Below, one piece after another: positions 1-5,337 of a DNA stretch of 5,337 nucleotides. Under the pieces are notes generated by a model. The model was not told where the DNA came from, ran no database searches, and saw only the letters and a list, made by a program, of their open reading frames with translations. This DNA is from Opitutus sp. GAS368. Lineage in GTDB: Bacteria; Verrucomicrobiota; Verrucomicrobiia; Opitutales; UBA953. The position numbers and the translations under genes are program-made. Position 1 is the stretch's first letter; each line of letters begins with the position of its first letter. The stretch covers positions 1 to 5,337 of the forward strand of contig CAMDQP010000079.1 in NCBI GenBank assembly GCA_945906115.1, given 5' to 3'.

Positions 1-1155
1 GGCCTTTTGGCCGCCGTTTGCTGGGGGCTTGTGGCTGGTGCCGTGCCCAGGGCTGTGCCCGGGGCCGTCGTGGAGCCGATGTGGCTGACGAAGTCCGGCC
101 CTTGGGGGCAGTTAGAAGTCCGCTCCGTTTATTTGGAACCGCCGGATTCCTTGATGGCGGTGATCGCTAAGCCGTCTGCGGTGACCCGCTGGACTTTCGA
201 GCAGAACACTCAGGGCGGCGTCCGGGCGATTCTGGTTAAGGCCGGCGTACCGGAGGCGACCATCGCGAGGCTCCTCAGCCCTGTGCGTCTCGTGGAGAGC
301 GGTAACAGCATTATCCTTCTGCCTGAACGGGAAGACCTTGTCGCCCTCAGCATGGAGGTACGCAGTGCCCTTTACCTGGAACTCGCCAAGTCCTCCGCGA
401 ACGAATACCAGCACGACCCGGTCTTCATCCTGGGTGGTGATGTCGACGACTGGCTGGAAGAGGTCCCGCTCACTTCCGGACAGCGCGCCTTGTTCCGGCA
501 GCTGCTTTGGCGCCGCGGTAGCGCCCTCGTCTTTAGCGATGTGCAGGCTTTACTCGCCTTGGCCAAAGGCCCGGAGGAGGTGAGCGCCGTCTTCCGGAGT
601 ATCACCCGTGTGCGTAGCCTGGTCATCAGCCTCCGTCTGCCGCTGACCGTGGACCGCCAAGCTTTCATTGATTACTGGACTGCCGATCAGGTGGGGACAC
701 CGCGTCTGGCGTTCATCCGCGCGGTGACCCAACGTCGAGCCAAGCAGCTCATCGATGTCACCCACTTCCTTCCTTCGGCGTTTCGGCTCCGAGTCTACAG
801 TTTCCCGGAACTTGATCTGGGTCTCAAGGGCCGCTTTCCAGACTGCCATTGGACCTCCCTGAATTTCTTCAATCAGGAGCCCAAGGATATCTACCTCGAT
901 ACCCGACAGGCCGCCGAGCATCTCCTCAAGGACTACGTCGCGGTAGATGCGCCTTACCGATACGGCGACGTGCTGTGCTTCCTGGATGATGGCGAAGGCC
1001 TGCACACCTGTGTCCATATCGTGGACGACATCGTGCTGACCAAGAACGGCGACAGTATCCTGGCACCGTGGACCCTGATGAGGCTCCGAGATGTCGACGA
1101 AATCTATCGTCGCACTCCGAACACGCGCATTCAGGCCTATCGCCTTAAGAAGTAG
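1..1155 (+). CDS. Probable exported protein with divergent NlpC/P60-like C-terminal domain (5' partial)
   Basis: I do not recognise the full-length family. The frame is open to the left edge, so the true start probably lies upstream; a TTG at position 7 is the first start-like codon, and residues here are counted from it. The first ~20 residues are hydrophobic and Ala/Val rich and look like the end of a signal peptide, suggesting export. Residues ~30-250 show mixed alpha/beta composition with no motif I can name. From ~275 the protein resembles the NlpC/P60 papain-like fold: DCHW with Cys280 as candidate nucleophile, a YGDVLCF strand (319-325) like the family's GDLVLF, then His333 in HTCVHIVDD. 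Aligned without gaps to the E. coli Spr (MepS) His block, His333 falls on the catalytic His and Thr345 on the third residue, usually His. The Cys-His spacing (53) is near that of Spr (51). A role in cell-wall peptide or amide hydrolysis is inference. The gene ends 17 bases before the convergent tRNA, with no clear terminator. Confidence 0.75.
   Translation, partial: GLLAAVCWGLVAGAVPRAVPGAVVEPMWLTKSGPWGQLEVRSVYLEPPDSLMAVIAKPSAVTRWTFEQNTQGGVRAILVKAGVPEATIARLLSPVRLVESGNSIILLPEREDLVALSMEVRSALYLELAKSSANEYQHDPVFILGGDVDDWLEEVPLTSGQRALFRQLLWRRGSALVFSDVQALLALAKGPEEVSAVFRSITRVRSLVISLRLPLTVDRQAFIDYWTADQVGTPRLAFIRAVTQRRAKQLIDVTHFLPSAFRLRVYSFPELDLGLKGRFPDCHWTSLNFFNQEPKDIYLDTRQAAEHLLKDYVAVDAPYRYGDVLCFLDDGEGLHTCVHIVDDIVLTKNGDSILAPWTLMRLRDVDEIYRRTPNTRIQAYRLKK
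40..75 (+). repeat. Short 12-bp tandem repeat in coding sequence
   Basis: Two adjacent 12-base units, GCCGTGCCCAGG (40-51) and GCTGTGCCCGGG (52-63), differ at two positions. A more degenerate third unit follows at 64-75. In frame they encode AVPR, AVPG and AVVE, just after the hydrophobic N-terminal stretch of the first gene. This looks like local slippage in a linker or signal-cleavage region and probably has no separate function. Confidence 0.4.
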
Positions 1156-1172
1156 GCCTCTTTTCACGTCGC

Positions 1173-1244
1173 TGTCCCCGGCGGGAATCGAACCCACATC
1201 CTCGGTTTAGGAAACCAATGTTCTATCCGTTGAACTACGGGAAC
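1173..1244 (-). tRNA. tRNA-Arg, anticodon CCU
   Basis: The reverse complement folds into a complete 72-nt cloverleaf. The acceptor stem is GUUCCCG/CGGGGAC with one U3-G70 wobble. The D arm is GUUC-AACGGAUA-GAAC. The anticodon stem is UUGGU/ACCGA around the loop UUCCUAA, giving anticodon CCU (+ strand 1209-1211, agg) for AGG codons. The variable loop is 4 nt, and the T arm is GUGGG-UUCGAUU-CCCGC. Discriminator A73 is at 1173. The D-loop A20 and anticodon C35 are the known arginine identity elements in bacteria, supporting the assignment. CCA is not encoded (GCG follows A73 on the minus strand), so it must be added enzymatically. The gene is convergent with the upstream coding region and divergent from the TerC gene. 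Confidence 0.96.
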
Positions 1245-1258
1245 GCGAAGAGTAGTAA
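1230..1258 (+). promoter_or_regulatory. Weak candidate sigma70-type promoter for terC
   Basis: TTGAAC (1230-1235; 4 of 6 matches to TTGACA) is followed after exactly 17 bases by TAGTAA (1253-1258; 3 of 6 matches to TATAAT). Transcription would start near 1265, giving a leader of about 73 nt that contains both hairpins before the TerC start. The -35 box is the complement of the conserved GUUCAA of the tRNA D arm, so its match may be coincidental. The organism's sigma-factor consensus is also unknown. Confidence 0.2.
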
Positions 1259-1274
1259 GTCGGGGGAGGGGTGG

Positions 1275-1314
1275 GCGGGCAAGCCCGCATCAGCGGGGAG
1301 GGCTTGACTCCCCG
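1275..1314 (+). promoter_or_regulatory. Two hairpins with a competing alternative helix in the terC leader
   Basis: Hairpin A pairs GCGGG (1275-1279) with CCCGC (1284-1288) around a four-base loop, CAAG. Hairpin B pairs CGGGGAG (1294-1300) with CTCCCCG (1308-1314) around a 7-base loop. In addition CAAGCCC (1280-1286) is perfectly complementary to GGGCTTG (1300-1306), a 7-bp helix that would break both hairpins. The element ends 23 bases before the TerC start codon. Two exclusive folds are what a small attenuator or translational switch would need, but no U-tract follows hairpin B. It does not match the yybP-ykoY manganese riboswitch as I know it. The same DNA could also serve the divergent tRNA gene. 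Confidence 0.3.
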
Positions 1315-1337
1315 GCGGTTAGGCTAACTTCAAGGGG

Positions 1338-2381
1338 ATGTCCGTCTTTCTGCCTGTCCTCGCTGATGCCGCCTTGGTGATCCCTGGCTGGGCCTGGGTC
1401 GCCTTTCTGGGCTTCGTCGTCTTTATGTTGGCCCTTGATCTGGGCGTGTTCAACAAGACGGACCACATGCCCTCCTTCAAGGAAGCGCTGGCCTGGTGCG
1501 CCGTCTGGGTCTCGCTGGCGGTTGGCTTCGGCTTCCTGCTGTCTGCTTGGCGGGGACCGGAGGACGCCCAGTTGTTCGCCGCCGGCTATGTCCTCGAACT
1601 CGCCCTCTCGGTCGACAACCTCTTCATCTTCATCCTGGTCTTCGCCCACTTCAAGATCCCGGACCACCTGCAGCACCGCGTCCTCTTCTGGGGCATCATC
1701 GGGGCGGTCGTCATGCGCGCGGCCTTCATCATCGTCGGCGTCGCGGCCGTCGAGAGCTTCACTTGGCTACTCCCGGTCTTCGGGGCTTTCCTCGTCTTCA
1801 CCGGGGTCAAGCTGGCCCTGTCGCGGGATGAGCATGAAGGCAAAGGCATGGACGAGAACCTGTTCGTGCGGCTGGCCCGGAAGTTCTTCCCGCTCACGCC
1901 CCGTTTACATGGCAACAAGTTCTGGGTCACGGAAGAGGGCGTCCGCCGGTTCACCCCGCTCTTTCTCGTGTTGCTCGTTGTCGAGGGCACCGACCTGATT
2001 TTCGCGATTGATTCCATCCCCGCCGTGCTGGGCATCCTGCCTCCCGAGATGTCCATCGAGGATAAGCGCTTCATCGCTTTCACCTCCAATATCTTCGCCA
2101 TCATGGGGCTGCGCTCGATGTATTTCGCCTTGGCGGGCTTCATGCACTTGTTCCGTTTCCTCAAGCCGGCCTTGTCCTTCATCCTGGTCTTCATTGGCGT
2201 TAAGATGATCCTGCCGTGGGCTGCCGGTCTGGGTCAGCCCGAGGGACAGTTCGCTGGCTGGGCGCAGGCTCTCGTCCACGACGGCCGGTTGCATATCCCG
2301 ACTTCGGTCTCCCTCTCGATCATCGGCTTCGTCCTGGCCATCGCCATTGCCCTGTCGGTCGCGTTCCCGAAGAAGAAATAG
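1338..2381 (+). CDS. TerC/Alx family integral membrane protein, probable metal (Mn2+) exporter
   Basis: This 347-residue membrane protein matches the TerC family from end to end; E. coli Alx is about 321 residues. I see about nine hydrophobic segments. Family hallmarks are ELALSVDNLF (87-96, with E87, D93 and N94), EGTDLIFAIDSIPA (216-229, with E216, D219 and D225) and FTSNIFAIMGLRSMYF (248-263). The acidic and Asn residues inside membrane segments are thought to bind the metal. Alx and related TerC proteins are linked to manganese export and to metal loading of exported enzymes; older names refer to tellurium resistance. The exact substrate here is inference. About 22 extra residues (within ~292-318) lie before the last membrane helix compared with Alx, and the C-terminus is basic (PKKK). 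The start ATG has AAGGGG directly abutting it, too close for a normal Shine-Dalgarno site, but upstream sequence offers nothing better. The ABC exporter start lies 48 bases downstream of the stop. Confidence 0.93.
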   Translation: MSVFLPVLADAALVIPGWAWVAFLGFVVFMLALDLGVFNKTDHMPSFKEALAWCAVWVSLAVGFGFLLSAWRGPEDAQLFAAGYVLELALSVDNLFIFILVFAHFKIPDHLQHRVLFWGIIGAVVMRAAFIIVGVAAVESFTWLLPVFGAFLVFTGVKLALSRDEHEGKGMDENLFVRLARKFFPLTPRLHGNKFWVTEEGVRRFTPLFLVLLVVEGTDLIFAIDSIPAVLGILPPEMSIEDKRFIAFTSNIFAIMGLRSMYFALAGFMHLFRFLKPALSFILVFIGVKMILPWAAGLGQPEGQFAGWAQALVHDGRLHIPTSVSLSIIGFVLAIAIALSVAFPKKK

Positions 2382-2415
2382 GAACGATTTGGTGTTTCCA
2401 CCCGCGGGGCTCGCA

Positions 2416-2432
2416 GCCACGCTGGTGGCGTG
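2416..2432 (+). promoter_or_regulatory. Small alternative hairpins at the ABC exporter start codon
   Basis: GCCAC (2416-2420) can pair with GTGGC (2425-2429), directly before the GTG start. Alternatively CACGC (2418-2422) can pair with GCGTG (2428-2432), which buries the start codon itself. Both stems are five GC-rich base pairs. With no proper Shine-Dalgarno sequence here, the pairing could tune initiation, but such short stems arise easily in GC-rich DNA. Confidence 0.2.
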
Positions 2433-4235
2433 TTCCGAGGTCGCTACAAGCTCTACCTGCCCTACCTGAAGGGGAGCCGCACGCTACTCTTACTGTCCCT
2501 GCTCGCGGCCATCGTCTTTGCGGCCGCCAACGCCTTCGGGCTGCCGTTTCTCGTGGGCAAGGTCCTGCCTGCCGTCTTCGGTGATGCCGCGACGCGCGCC
2601 GCCCCTCTCCTGTCCTGGCCCAAGTGGCTGGGCGGCCAGCCAGCGTTCTCTCTGCCGGAGGGCTACGAGATGGCCTTCGCCGTCGCGTTCCTTCCCGCAG
2701 TCATGCTGATTCGCGGGCTGGGAGAGTTCTTTTCGACCTACCTGCTTAATCTCGCCGGTCTGCGCGTCATCGAGGCCGTTCGGCGCGATGTGTTCGCCAA
2801 GCTGCAGCAACTTCATCTCGGCTTCTTTGGAAAGCTTTCAATCGGCGACTTGCTCTCTCGCCTGATTGCCGACGCCAATTCAGTTCGGCTGGTGCTGGTC
2901 GACGTGTCGAACGACCTGATTGTCCAGCCGCTGTCGATGGTCTTCGCCCTAGCTTACGTGGTGTTCATCTGTTTTTCCCACGAGAGTGGCTATTGGTTCC
3001 TCGCTTGCCTCTTGGTCGTCCCCGCCGCGGTCCTTCTCGTGCGCAGCGTTGCGGTGCGTATTCAGACCCGGATGCGTCAGGGGATGGAGTCCGCCTCCGA
3101 CCTAAATAGCATCGCGGTCGAGAACCTCCAGTCGGCCCGCGAGGTCCGTGCCTACGGCCTGCAGGAACGCGAAGCTAAACGCTTTAATCAGGCCAGCCAG
3201 GAAGGCCTGCGTATTCAGGGTAAACTGGTGCGCTACGAGAAAGCCCTTTCGCCTTTGGTCGAGATCACCGCCGCCGTGGGTATCTCCGCGGCCATCGCTG
3301 TCGGTGCGATGAACGGTTTTTCGATGAGCGAACTGATCTCGCTGATTGTCGCTTTCTATTTCGCCTACGGCCCGATCAAGCGGCTGGGCAACGTGAGCAG
3401 CCGTCTGAGCATGGCCGCTCCCGGGCTTGTTCGCCTGGAGGAAATTATCCTCGCCAAGGTCGAGGTGGATGACGCGCCCGACGCCCGTCCGCTCGGGCGT
3501 GTTCACGGCGATCTCGAGATGCGCGGCGTCTCCTTCAGCTATGGCGCCGACCCGGTGCTGGCGGACGTCACGTTGAAGATTCCCGCTGGCCAGTCTGTCG
3601 CGCTTGTCGGCCCGAGCGGTGCCGGGAAGAGCACCTTCGTCAACCTGGTGCCGCGCTTCTTCGATCCGCAACAAGGCGCGATTCTCATCGATGGATACGA
3701 CCTCCGCCAGGTGCGTCAGGCCGACCTACGCACCAACATCGCGTTAGTCTCGCAGGAGCCTGTCCTCTTCAACGAATCAATCCTCGAGAATATCCGTCTC
3801 GGCCGGCCCGCCGCCACCGATGCGGAAGTCCGCGAGGCGGCCCGCCTAGCCGGTGCATTCGAGTTCATCGAGGCCCAGCCCGAAGGCTTCCTGACCAAGG
3901 TCGGCGAGCGCGGTGGACGTCTTTCCGGCGGCCAGCGCCAGCGCGTCTCGATCGCCCGCGCCTTCCTCAAGGACGCCCCCATCCTCATTCTCGATGAAGC
4001 CACTTCCGCGCTCGATACGGATACTGAGCGAAGCATCCAGCAGTCCCTCGCGCTCCTGATGAAGGGGCGCACGACGCTCATCGTGGCACACCGATTTAGC
4101 ACAATCCGCGACGTGCACCGGGTCCTCGTCTTTGACGACGGCCGGATTGTCGCCGACGGCACTCGCGAGGCCGTCTACGCTTCCTCGGAGTTGTTCCGTC
4201 GCCTCTGGGACAACCAGGCTAAGAACCTCGCTTGA
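2430..4235 (+). CDS. MsbA-like ABC exporter (fused permease and ATPase half-transporter)
   Basis: This 601-residue half-transporter would work as an inner-membrane homodimer, probably flipping lipid A-type or other glycolipid. The permease half (about 1-320) has six predicted helices near 17-45, 80-108, 160-182, 186-206, 270-290 and 297-318. The outer loop after helix 1 (about 50-78) looks longer than in E. coli MsbA (582 residues). The ATPase half is complete: A-loop Tyr371, Walker A GPSGAGKS (394-401, Lys400), Q-loop Gln442 in SQEP, signature LSGGQ (498-502), Walker B LILDE (519-523, Asp522, Glu523) and switch His554. All catalytic residues are intact. The GTG start is chosen because FRGRYKLYLPYLKGSR lines up with the MsbA N-terminal segment; no in-frame ATG is better. 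The family is mixed and includes drug and peptide exporters, so the substrate is inferred mainly from the adjoining glycosyltransferase. Confidence 0.92.
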   Translation: MFRGRYKLYLPYLKGSRTLLLLSLLAAIVFAAANAFGLPFLVGKVLPAVFGDAATRAAPLLSWPKWLGGQPAFSLPEGYEMAFAVAFLPAVMLIRGLGEFFSTYLLNLAGLRVIEAVRRDVFAKLQQLHLGFFGKLSIGDLLSRLIADANSVRLVLVDVSNDLIVQPLSMVFALAYVVFICFSHESGYWFLACLLVVPAAVLLVRSVAVRIQTRMRQGMESASDLNSIAVENLQSAREVRAYGLQEREAKRFNQASQEGLRIQGKLVRYEKALSPLVEITAAVGISAAIAVGAMNGFSMSELISLIVAFYFAYGPIKRLGNVSSRLSMAAPGLVRLEEIILAKVEVDDAPDARPLGRVHGDLEMRGVSFSYGADPVLADVTLKIPAGQSVALVGPSGAGKSTFVNLVPRFFDPQQGAILIDGYDLRQVRQADLRTNIALVSQEPVLFNESILENIRLGRPAATDAEVREAARLAGAFEFIEAQPEGFLTKVGERGGRLSGGQRQRVSIARAFLKDAPILILDEATSALDTDTERSIQQSLALLMKGRTTLIVAHRFSTIRDVHRVLVFDDGRIVADGTREAVYASSELFRRLWDNQAKNLA

Positions 4236-4236
4236 G

Positions 4237-5235
4237 ATGCGGCTGCTGGTCGTCAAATTCACCGGACTGCGCGGCGCGTTGGCCGCGACCGCGGGCTTAC
4301 GCACCATCCGTGAACGGCATCCCGGCGCCCAGATCACTTTCGTCACTTCGCCCGGCTCCGAGGTCGCCCTCGAGGGTTGCCCGGCGGTCGTCGAGACAAT
4401 CGGCTTTGGCGAAGAGGGGTCAGTCCTGGCGCTTATTTCCCGGCTTCGGCGCCAACGCTTCGACTTTGCCATTGCTCTGGGCGGTCACTCTTTAGCGAAC
4501 CGGCTGGTGGCACTGAGCGGCGCAGCCGTTCGTGCCTGCGGCGGCCACGCCCCGTTTTATCTCCGCCCTCTGATGCACCAGCAGGTCTTCGGGTCCGTCG
4601 TCGATCCGCATGAGGCCGCTCGTGACCATGAGGTGATGTCACGCGTCCTCGGCTTCCACGCGGAGACGCCATCAATGTGGTTCGCGCCGTCGCGCATGCA
4701 GGAGCATGGCATGATGCTGGAGGAAGGACGCTTCGCAGTCATCCACCCCGGCGCTACGCGCCCCGAGCGCATTCTGGAGATCGACAAGTGGGCGGCGGTC
4801 GCCCGCGAGCTCATCGCTTCCCGCGCGGTCGAGCGTATCGTCATCTCGACTGGACCGGGTGGTGCGGAACGCATCATGGCCGAGGCGCTGTGCGGGCTGA
4901 TCGGACCAGTGGCGATGTCGACCGGCGGCCGTCTCCGGTTTTCCCAACTCGCCCGGCTCATCAAGGAGTCGCGTCTCTTCCTTGGGGCTGATTCGTCCGT
5001 GTTGCAGCTCGCGGCGGCGGTCGGCACGCCAGTGGTCGGCGTCTTCGGTCCCTCCGATTACGCCCGCGCCCGTCCCTGGGGGACACTCAATCGCGTGGTT
5101 CGCGTCGACACCACGATGTTTGAGGGCGAGCTCCGGGCGGACTATCTGGCGCGCATGGATCGGGCCCTCGCTCGCATTACCGCGCAACAGGTCGCGCAGG
5201 CGGCGGCGGAGGTCATCCGCATCACGACGCCCTGA
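4237..5235 (+). CDS. Glycosyltransferase family 9 protein (heptosyltransferase-like), divergent active site
   Basis: This 332-residue protein has the two-domain GT-B layout of the GT9 family (WaaC, WaaF, WaaQ), which moves heptose from ADP-heptose onto lipopolysaccharide core at the cytoplasmic face. The N-terminal MRLLVVKFTGLRG aligns gap-free with the E. coli WaaC start, ending in RERHPG. The second domain carries HPGATRPER (170-178) and LGADSSVLQLAAAVGTPVVGVFGPSD (249-274), the family's nucleotide-sugar site; Asp252 matches the conserved Asp. WaaC's catalytic Asp13 is Gly13 here, preceded by Arg12 instead of Gly, the conserved His near 266 is Gln257, and Lys192 is Arg177. The enzyme may therefore use another donor or mechanism, or be inactive. 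I chose the ATG one base after the exporter stop (TGA-G-ATG), which implies translational coupling. The frame extends upstream to 4132 inside the exporter gene, but that part is not family-like. Confidence 0.88.
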   Translation: MRLLVVKFTGLRGALAATAGLRTIRERHPGAQITFVTSPGSEVALEGCPAVVETIGFGEEGSVLALISRLRRQRFDFAIALGGHSLANRLVALSGAAVRACGGHAPFYLRPLMHQQVFGSVVDPHEAARDHEVMSRVLGFHAETPSMWFAPSRMQEHGMMLEEGRFAVIHPGATRPERILEIDKWAAVARELIASRAVERIVISTGPGGAERIMAEALCGLIGPVAMSTGGRLRFSQLARLIKESRLFLGADSSVLQLAAAVGTPVVGVFGPSDYARARPWGTLNRVVRVDTTMFEGELRADYLARMDRALARITAQQVAQAAAEVIRITTP

Positions 5236-5243
5236 GGGCGTCG
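5225..5243 (+). terminator. Perfect 8-bp hairpin with the glycosyltransferase stop codon as its loop
   Basis: CGACGCCC (5225-5232) pairs perfectly with GGGCGTCG (5236-5243), and the three loop bases are the TGA stop codon (5233-5235). The stem is strong and GC-rich. No run of T follows, so it is not a classic intrinsic terminator. It could protect an mRNA 3' end, cause pausing with Rho, or separate the oxidoreductase gene from the operon. Confidence 0.35.
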
Positions 5244-5278
5244 CTTGACCTGTCGGCGAGTTCTGCGACCTTAGCCCC

Positions 5279-5337
5279 GTGTCCAGCTCCCCCGCCCATT
5301 ACGACGCCGTCATCATCGGAGCCGGCATGTCCGGCCT
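5279..5337 (+). CDS. FAD/NAD(P)-binding oxidoreductase, N-terminal fragment (3' partial)
   Basis: Only the first 19 codons and two bases are present. They read MSSSPAHYDAVIIGAGMSG, followed by a partial codon CT (Leu). This is the dinucleotide-binding start of a flavin-dependent oxidoreductase: a short polar lead, a hydrophobic beta strand (DAVIIG), and GxGxxG (GAGMSG) of the ADP-binding Rossmann fold. The pattern is common in phytoene desaturase, retinol saturase, amine oxidase and UDP-galactopyranose mutase families, and nothing here separates them. The GTG start is well supported because an in-frame TGA at 5246-5248 leaves no other start codon before the motif. There is no Shine-Dalgarno sequence upstream. 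The gap to the glycosyltransferase stop is 43 bases. Confidence 0.8.
   Translation, partial: MSSSPAHYDAVIIGAGMSG

Noticed and set aside
1156..1172. Intrinsic terminator between the first gene and the tRNA
   Set aside because: There is a short T run (1161-1164) and the palindrome AGGCCT, but no convincing GC-rich stem in front of the T run on either strand.
550..1197. 215-codon open frame on the minus strand opposite the first gene
   Set aside because: It overlaps antisense the better supported + strand gene and runs into the tRNA. Its protein has no recognisable domain, as expected for shadow frames in GC-rich coding DNA.
1173..1244. tRNA-Arg as an integration site of a mobile element
   Set aside because: There is no integrase, no direct repeat of the tRNA 3' end elsewhere in the window, and the flanking genes show no clear compositional break.
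1245..1337. yybP-ykoY manganese riboswitch upstream of the TerC gene
   Set aside because: The space is only 93 bases and I cannot find the conserved GGGGAGUAG-type and AAGACC-type elements in a consistent fold. A covariance-model scan would settle it.
4132..4236. Upstream extension of the glycosyltransferase frame
   Set aside because: It overlaps the end of the ABC exporter in another frame, and its residues are unlike any GT9 N-terminus. The family start MRLLVVK begins exactly at 4237.
3716..4472. Long minus-strand open frames (3716-4162 and 3846-4472) antisense to the ABC ATPase and glycosyltransferase genes
   Set aside because: They lie opposite intact ATPase motifs and are low-complexity, Arg/Ser/Ala-rich translations. 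The same holds for minus-strand frames at 1586-2194, 1905-2420 and 3102-3674.
5245..5274. Promoter for the oxidoreductase giving a leaderless GTG transcript
   Set aside because: TTGACC at 5245-5250 is a good -35 match (5 of 6), but no sequence 16-18 bases downstream resembles a -10 box (at best 2 of 6).

Overview
The window looks like an ordinary chromosomal stretch of a high-GC Gram-negative bacterium. Evidence for this is an MsbA-type lipid flippase translationally linked to a family 9 (heptosyltransferase-type) glycosyltransferase, which points to lipopolysaccharide or other outer-envelope glycolipid work. Strong G/C bias at third codon positions and the lack of a well-spaced Shine-Dalgarno sequence before any visible start codon fit several phyla. 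Verrucomicrobiota (Opitutus-like) is my best guess, at low confidence and without a search. No transposase, integrase, phage gene or CRISPR array is visible.

Layout, left to right. (1) Positions 1-1155 (+): the 3' part of a gene for a probably exported protein of unknown function. Its C-terminal third reads like a divergent NlpC/P60-type cysteine peptidase/amidase domain. (2) Positions 1173-1244 (-): a complete tRNA-Arg(CCU), tail-to-tail with gene 1. (3) Positions 1245-1337: a G-rich divergent intergenic region with two GC-rich hairpins and a third helix incompatible with both. (4) Positions 1338-2381 (+): a TerC/Alx family membrane protein, probably a metal (Mn2+) exporter. (5) Positions 2430-4235 (+): an MsbA-like ABC exporter with permease and ATPase fused. 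(6) Positions 4237-5235 (+): a GT9 glycosyltransferase starting one base after the exporter's stop codon. (7) Positions 5279-5337 (+): the first 19 codons of an FAD/NAD(P)-binding oxidoreductase running off the window.

Genes 4 to 7 share a strand with short gaps (47, 1 and 43 bases) and could be one transcript. The exporter and glycosyltransferase are the only pair with a clear functional link: one extends or decorates a lipid-linked glycan and the other flips it across the inner membrane. The TerC gene and the oxidoreductase have no evident link to that job.

I do not see a clear new multi-gene system. The items most worth a second look are the glycosyltransferase, which keeps the fold's signature but has replaced the heptosyltransferase catalytic Asp and a conserved His; the NlpC/P60-like domain on an otherwise unrecognised protein; and the mutually exclusive hairpins in the terC leader.
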